Shown: positions 61,168-64,000 of the stretch, piece after piece
Position numbering within the stretch: position 1 is the stretch's first letter
Layout of the letters: every line of letters starts with the position of its first letter
DNA from: Acidimicrobilacustris europaeus
GTDB taxonomy: Bacteria > Actinomycetota > Acidimicrobiia > Acidimicrobiales > Acidimicrobilacustridaceae
NCBI GenBank assembly: GCA_965194515.1
Contig: OZ239146.1
Location: 1,054,001 to 1,118,000 of the forward strand
Direction: 5' to 3'
Length of the DNA: 64,000 bases
Made by a program: the position numbers and the translations under genes
Notes under the pieces: model-generated
What the model was told of the DNA's origin: nothing
Database searches by the model: none
Seen by the model: the letters and a program-made list of their open reading frames with translations, nothing else

Positions 61168-61611
61168 TCAGCGGCGACGTGCCGGAGCCTTACGTGCTGC
61201 AGTCTTCTTGGCCGGTGCCTTGCGAGCCGGAGCCTTACGAGCCGGTGCCTTCTTGGCAACAGCCTTCTTCTTGGCCGGAGCCTTCTTGGCGGGTGCCTTC
61301 TTGGCAACAGCCTTCTTCTTGGCCGGAGCCTTCTTGCCAGCGATGACGGCATCCTTGAATGCCTTCAGCGGGGTGATCTTTGCGGCCTTCTTGGCCGGAA
61401 CCTTCACGGTTGCACCGGTCTGCGGATTACGGGCAAGACGCGGTCCGCGCTGTACGCGACGGAACTTGGCGAAGCCGGTAAGCACGACGTCTTCACCTGT
61501 GGCGACCGTATCGGTGATCGTGATGATGAACTCTTCGACAAAGGCCACAGCCTGCTTCTTGTCGATGTCGAGCCGCTCGGCGAGTTCAGCGGCAAGATCT
61601 CGTTTGTTCAC
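61168..61611 (-). CDS. hup: HU-family nucleoid protein with Lys/Ala/Pro repeat tail (HupB-like)
   Basis: 147 residues from a GTG start preceded by AAGGAGA. The first 90 residues are an HU domain (MNKRDLAAELAERLD, FGKFR-type block read as LTGFAKFRRV, and RNPQTGATVKVPA). Residues 93–147 are a basic tail of KAPAKK, AVAKK and KAPARK repeats like the C-terminal extension of mycobacterial HupB. It compacts DNA. A short GCCACCA hairpin (61635–61652) lies in its 5' leader. The gene ends near a strong hairpin. Confidence 0.96.
   Translation of the reverse strand: MNKRDLAAELAERLDIDKKQAVAFVEEFIITITDTVATGEDVVLTGFAKFRRVQRGPRLARNPQTGATVKVPAKKAAKITPLKAFKDAVIAGKKAPAKKKAVAKKAPAKKAPAKKKAVAKKAPARKAPARKAPAKKTAARKAPARRR
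61244..61336 (-). repeat. 48-base-period tandem repeat in the hup tail
   Basis: A 45-base sequence at 61244–61288 is repeated exactly at 61292–61336, that is, with a 48-base (16-codon) period, coding APAKKKAVAKKAPA twice. It suggests recent slippage or duplication in the tail. Confidence 0.9.
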
Positions 61612-61797
61612 GGTTTTCTCCTTGATTTCCGACGGCCACCATTGGTGGTGGCTCGTGACGACCGGGGATGTAAGCGTCGCGCAGTCTCAAGCGCGAATCG
61701 CGGCAATCACGCAGAAAGATCAGAAATCTTCTGCCCGATTGTGTCACCCGTCTCGTCGGTTCAGTCCTCCCAGTGACTCAAACCACGCGGAAATGAC

Positions 61798-62766
61798 TCA
61801 AATAGTGAAAACGATCTTTCCGAACTGCTCTCCCTCGAGCATCTCGGCGAACCCAGAATGGGCCTCTGAGAGGGGCCGAACGGAGTCGATCACCGGACGA
61901 AGGCCAGTGGCATCGACCATAGAAACAAGGCGTTGAAGCTCACCTCGGGTGCCCATCGTTGAACCGATCACCGATCGCTGCAAGAAGAACACCTGGGTGA
62001 GGTCGGCCGAAGGGTCATCGCCGGTTGTTGCGCCCGAAACCACCACGGCTCCACCGGGACGGACGGCACGAATCGAACTCGCCCATGTTGCACGTCCGAC
62101 AGTTTCGATTACCGCGTCGACGCGTTCAGGGAGCCGTTCATCGGGAGCAAACGTTGCGTGTGCACCTAACTCGAGCGCACGCGTCCGCTTTGCATCGCTC
62201 CGACTTGTCGCCCAGACCCGCAGCCCCGCAGCCCGAGCGAGTGCGATCGCAGCAGTCGAGACTCCCCCGCCTGCGCCTTGCACAAGCACTGTGTCTCCGG
62301 GACGAAGCGCAGCACGAGTGAACAACATTCGGTATGCGGTCAACCACGATGTTGGTAGGCACGCAGCTTCTTCAAATGTGAGCGACGAAGGTTTAGGAAT
62401 CAGATTGCGTCGCGGTACCGCGATCTTCTCGGCAAGCGTTCCCGGGAAACGCTCAGACAAAAGCGAACGACGTGGATCAAGCGTTTCGTCGCCGTCCCCT
62501 GCGTCGGGATCTGCAATCACGGCGTGAACAATGACTTCATTTCCATCGGCGTCAACACCGGCACCATCACAACCGAGAATCATCGGAAGCTGCTCGGGCC
62601 GGAGCCCAACACCCTTCAAACTCCAAATGTCGTGGTGATTCAACGCTGCAGCACGCAGCGTTACAAGCGCCCAACCTTCAGGGATTTCCGGGTCGGGCAC
62701 TTCGCCGAGTGTGAGTCCTGAGAGTGGGTTCTCAGCATCGACAGATGTGGCGGTAACAGCGAACAT
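61798..62766 (-). CDS. MDR-family (zinc-free) NAD(P)-dependent quinone oxidoreductase/alcohol dehydrogenase
   Basis: 322 residues. The GroES-like N-terminal domain includes LRAAALNHHDIWSLKG and ILGCDGAGV. The Rossmann fold is VLVQGAGGGVSTAAIALARAAG. The catalytic and structural zinc Cys of classical alcohol dehydrogenases are absent, so it belongs with the quinone-reductase-like, zinc-independent MDRs. The substrate is unknown. Its first ATG follows the stop of the upstream DUF4395 gene directly. Confidence 0.88.
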   Translation of the reverse strand: MFAVTATSVDAENPLSGLTLGEVPDPEIPEGWALVTLRAAALNHHDIWSLKGVGLRPEQLPMILGCDGAGVDADGNEVIVHAVIADPDAGDGDETLDPRRSLLSERFPGTLAEKIAVPRRNLIPKPSSLTFEEAACLPTSWLTAYRMLFTRAALRPGDTVLVQGAGGGVSTAAIALARAAGLRVWATSRSDAKRTRALELGAHATFAPDERLPERVDAVIETVGRATWASSIRAVRPGGAVVVSGATTGDDPSADLTQVFFLQRSVIGSTMGTRGELQRLVSMVDATGLRPVIDSVRPLSEAHSGFAEMLEGEQFGKIVFTI

Positions 62767-63561
62767 TTAAACGACAGTAACTGACTCACGAGCGATCGCA
62801 TCGAGTTCCGCTCGGACTGAATCAGCGCCAGCCAAACGAACAATCACTGTTCCGTTTACGTCGGCACGAACAACGGTTGGCGCCCTGCGTACTTTGTAAC
62901 TGCTCGCAAGATCGAGATGTTCGGCGACATTCAAAACGAGGACGGAATCACTGGTCTGCTGTGCCGAGATCTGTTCAACAATGAGAGGGCAGACAGCGCA
63001 GAACTCAGTCGTGAAGACCAGCCACATTGGCTGCCCTGTCCGATAGTCAGCAGGAACAGTCGCCCATCCGCCCTTTCGTTCTGGACGTTGCGCATCGAAG
63101 AGTTCACTTTCCTCTCGTTCGATAGTGACGATCCGAACGCCTCCACGAAGACGAACGAGAAGCACATACATTTCGCAACCTACGCAGATGCCTGTTGTTG
63201 CTGCAGCAGCGGCAAGTGCAGCAACGATGAGCGCAAGGGTCCAACCGAGCGTCGACGCACCGAAAGAAAACGCGATGGTTGAAGCTCCGAGGAAGACCAC
63301 GCCGACCGCCGCGGCGAACCGGGGCGGACGAGGGTCCTCGAGTTCGTGGGGTGGCTTCAACCGCGGCCGAATCACGGCGCCGTAGACCCGCAACACCGGA
63401 CCCCACTTTGGGCCAAAGGCCGCGCCAAGAAACAAAACGAGGCCAAACACGGGAACAACCAACCACTGTCCAGCAAGGAAACCAAGAACAAGCGCCACAG
63501 CGAGCACTGCTTGATTTGTGCGTGGTCCGCGCGGATCAATGGGGGCTGGGGTTGTGGCCAT
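62767..63561 (-). CDS. DUF4395 membrane domain fused to a thioredoxin-like domain
   Basis: 264 residues. The N-terminal DUF4395 segment (PRGPRTNQAVLAVALVL; WGPVLRVYGAVIRPRLKPP) has four hydrophobic helices (about 17–47, 83–100, 105–122 and the ICVGCEMY region with C126 and C129). The C-terminal thioredoxin-like domain carries CxxC at C188–C191 (TEFCAVCPLI) and a cis-Pro-like segment RRAPTVVR. DUF4395 proteins are usually separate partners of thioredoxin-like proteins, so a fused version suggests membrane-linked thiol redox chemistry. It directly precedes the MDR gene on the same transcript. Confidence 0.82.
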   Translation of the reverse strand: MATTPAPIDPRGPRTNQAVLAVALVLGFLAGQWLVVPVFGLVLFLGAAFGPKWGPVLRVYGAVIRPRLKPPHELEDPRPPRFAAAVGVVFLGASTIAFSFGASTLGWTLALIVAALAAAAATTGICVGCEMYVLLVRLRGGVRIVTIEREESELFDAQRPERKGGWATVPADYRTGQPMWLVFTTEFCAVCPLIVEQISAQQTSDSVLVLNVAEHLDLASSYKVRRAPTVVRADVNGTVIVRLAGADSVRAELDAIARESVTVV

Positions 63562-63603
63562 GAGGGCACCTTAATCCCGACCTATTCAATCAACAATAGG
63601 AAG

Positions 63604-64000
63604 TCAGGATTTCGGCACCCGGTCGAGGCGAGTCACCACTTCGACATGGTGAGTGTGCGGGAACATGTCGACCACGACTGCCTCGACGGGTTGGTATCCC
63701 TCGGATGCGAGCAGAGCGACGTCACGGCCGGCTGCGGCGGGATCGCAACTCACGAGGAGAAATCGATCGGCCTCGGCAGCAGCCAACACTTTCACGGCCT
63801 TCCGACCAAGACCAGCGCGAGATGGATCGGCGATCACGAGATCGGCCGAAGGGACACGGAAACGTTCAATTGAGGTGCCCACCACCCGTACATCGAGGTC
63901 GGCGAGGTTCACCTTTGCGTCGGCCACCGATGAGCGACCTCGCTCTGCGGCCACAGCACGCCAGCCCTCGCGCCCAGCGAGCAGGCTGCCGGCGAAGAGC
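63604..64000 (-). CDS. TrmA/RlmD-family RNA (uracil-5-)methyltransferase, N-terminus cut by window edge
   Basis: About 132 C-terminal residues are visible; the frame continues past the right edge without a start. SAM-dependent RNA methyltransferase features: VIADPSRAGLG (the DPPR-type motif), the catalytic Cys in LLVSCDPAAAGRDVALL, and the C-terminal block VDMFPHTHHVEVVTRL. The family methylates C5 of uridine in tRNA or rRNA. The TRAM and iron–sulfur region are outside the window, so the exact member cannot be told. Confidence 0.88.
   Translation of the reverse strand, partial: LFAGSLLAGREGWRAVAAERGRSSVADAKVNLADLDVRVVGTSIERFRVPSADLVIADPSRAGLGRKAVKVLAAAEADRFLLVSCDPAAAGRDVALLASEGYQPVEAVVVDMFPHTHHVEVVTRLDRVPKS

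Noticed and set aside
1..64000. CRISPR arrays, rRNA operons, insertion sequences, prophage or toxin–antitoxin genes
   Set aside because: No repeated spacer pattern, no rRNA-like sequence, and no transposase, integrase or structural phage proteins were found on either strand.

Overview
The window looks like a piece of an actinobacterial chromosome, most probably from the class Acidimicrobiia (aquatic lineages) or a relative. The grounds are the gene order (nadD–LytR_C protein–rsfS; tig–clpP–clpX–folC–ndk; mre–rne–rplU–rpmA–obg–proB–proA), a class II DAHP synthase, a HU protein with a Lys/Ala/Pro tail, a FolP2-type dihydropteroate synthase, an F420-type luciferase-like oxidoreductase, and moderate G+C (high fifties by eye). 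The class-level placement is inference. There are no rRNA genes, CRISPR arrays, insertion sequences or phage genes. No stretch longer than about 205 bases lacks a gene.

Left part (1–19.8 kb, mostly minus strand): a crotonase-family gene cut by the window edge, a membrane-anchored J-domain protein, and then the heat-shock/translation block lepA → hrcA → dnaJ → rsmE → hemW. A CIRCE-like HrcA operator lies between lepA and hrcA. rpsT stands alone on the plus strand with a good terminator. Next come holA and folP2 and the DNA-uptake genes comEA–comEC, a thioredoxin-TPR protein, a divergent phosphotransferase/PAC2 pair, leuS, tRNA-Ala, and nadD–LCP-like–rsfS.

Middle (19.9–50.3 kb): a plus-strand sigma factor, class II aroG and the sulfate-assimilation pair sir–cysH are followed by a minus-strand MoxR/VWA pair. 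Then a long minus-strand array runs from tig at 50.3 kb down to proA at 27.3 kb. It carries proteostasis (tig, clpP, clpX), folate (folC), nucleotide metabolism (ndk), the elongasome (mreBCD, mrdA, rodA), a radical-SAM/DUF2344 pair of unknown role, rne, rplU–rpmA, obg, proB and proA. It is interrupted by two plus-strand genes, a dGTPase-like HD protein and murJ. rodA, mrdA, mreBCD and murJ all serve cell-wall elongation.

Right part (50.4–64 kb): a more accessory region with five tRNAs (Pro, Gly, Arg, His, Lys). It also holds a His/Cys-rich membrane protein, a metallo-beta-lactamase–Rieske fusion, a PlsC-type acyltransferase, a TauD-type dioxygenase, two MFS transporters, a second crotonase, an F420-type oxidoreductase, HU, an MDR oxidoreductase, a DUF4395–thioredoxin fusion, and an RNA methyltransferase cut by the right edge.

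No clear-cut new defence or mobile system was seen. The best candidates for something undescribed are the radical-SAM/DUF2344 pair locked to rne, the MBL–Rieske fusion locus, the His/Cys-rich membrane protein between two tRNA genes, and two crotonase paralogues lacking the second catalytic Glu.
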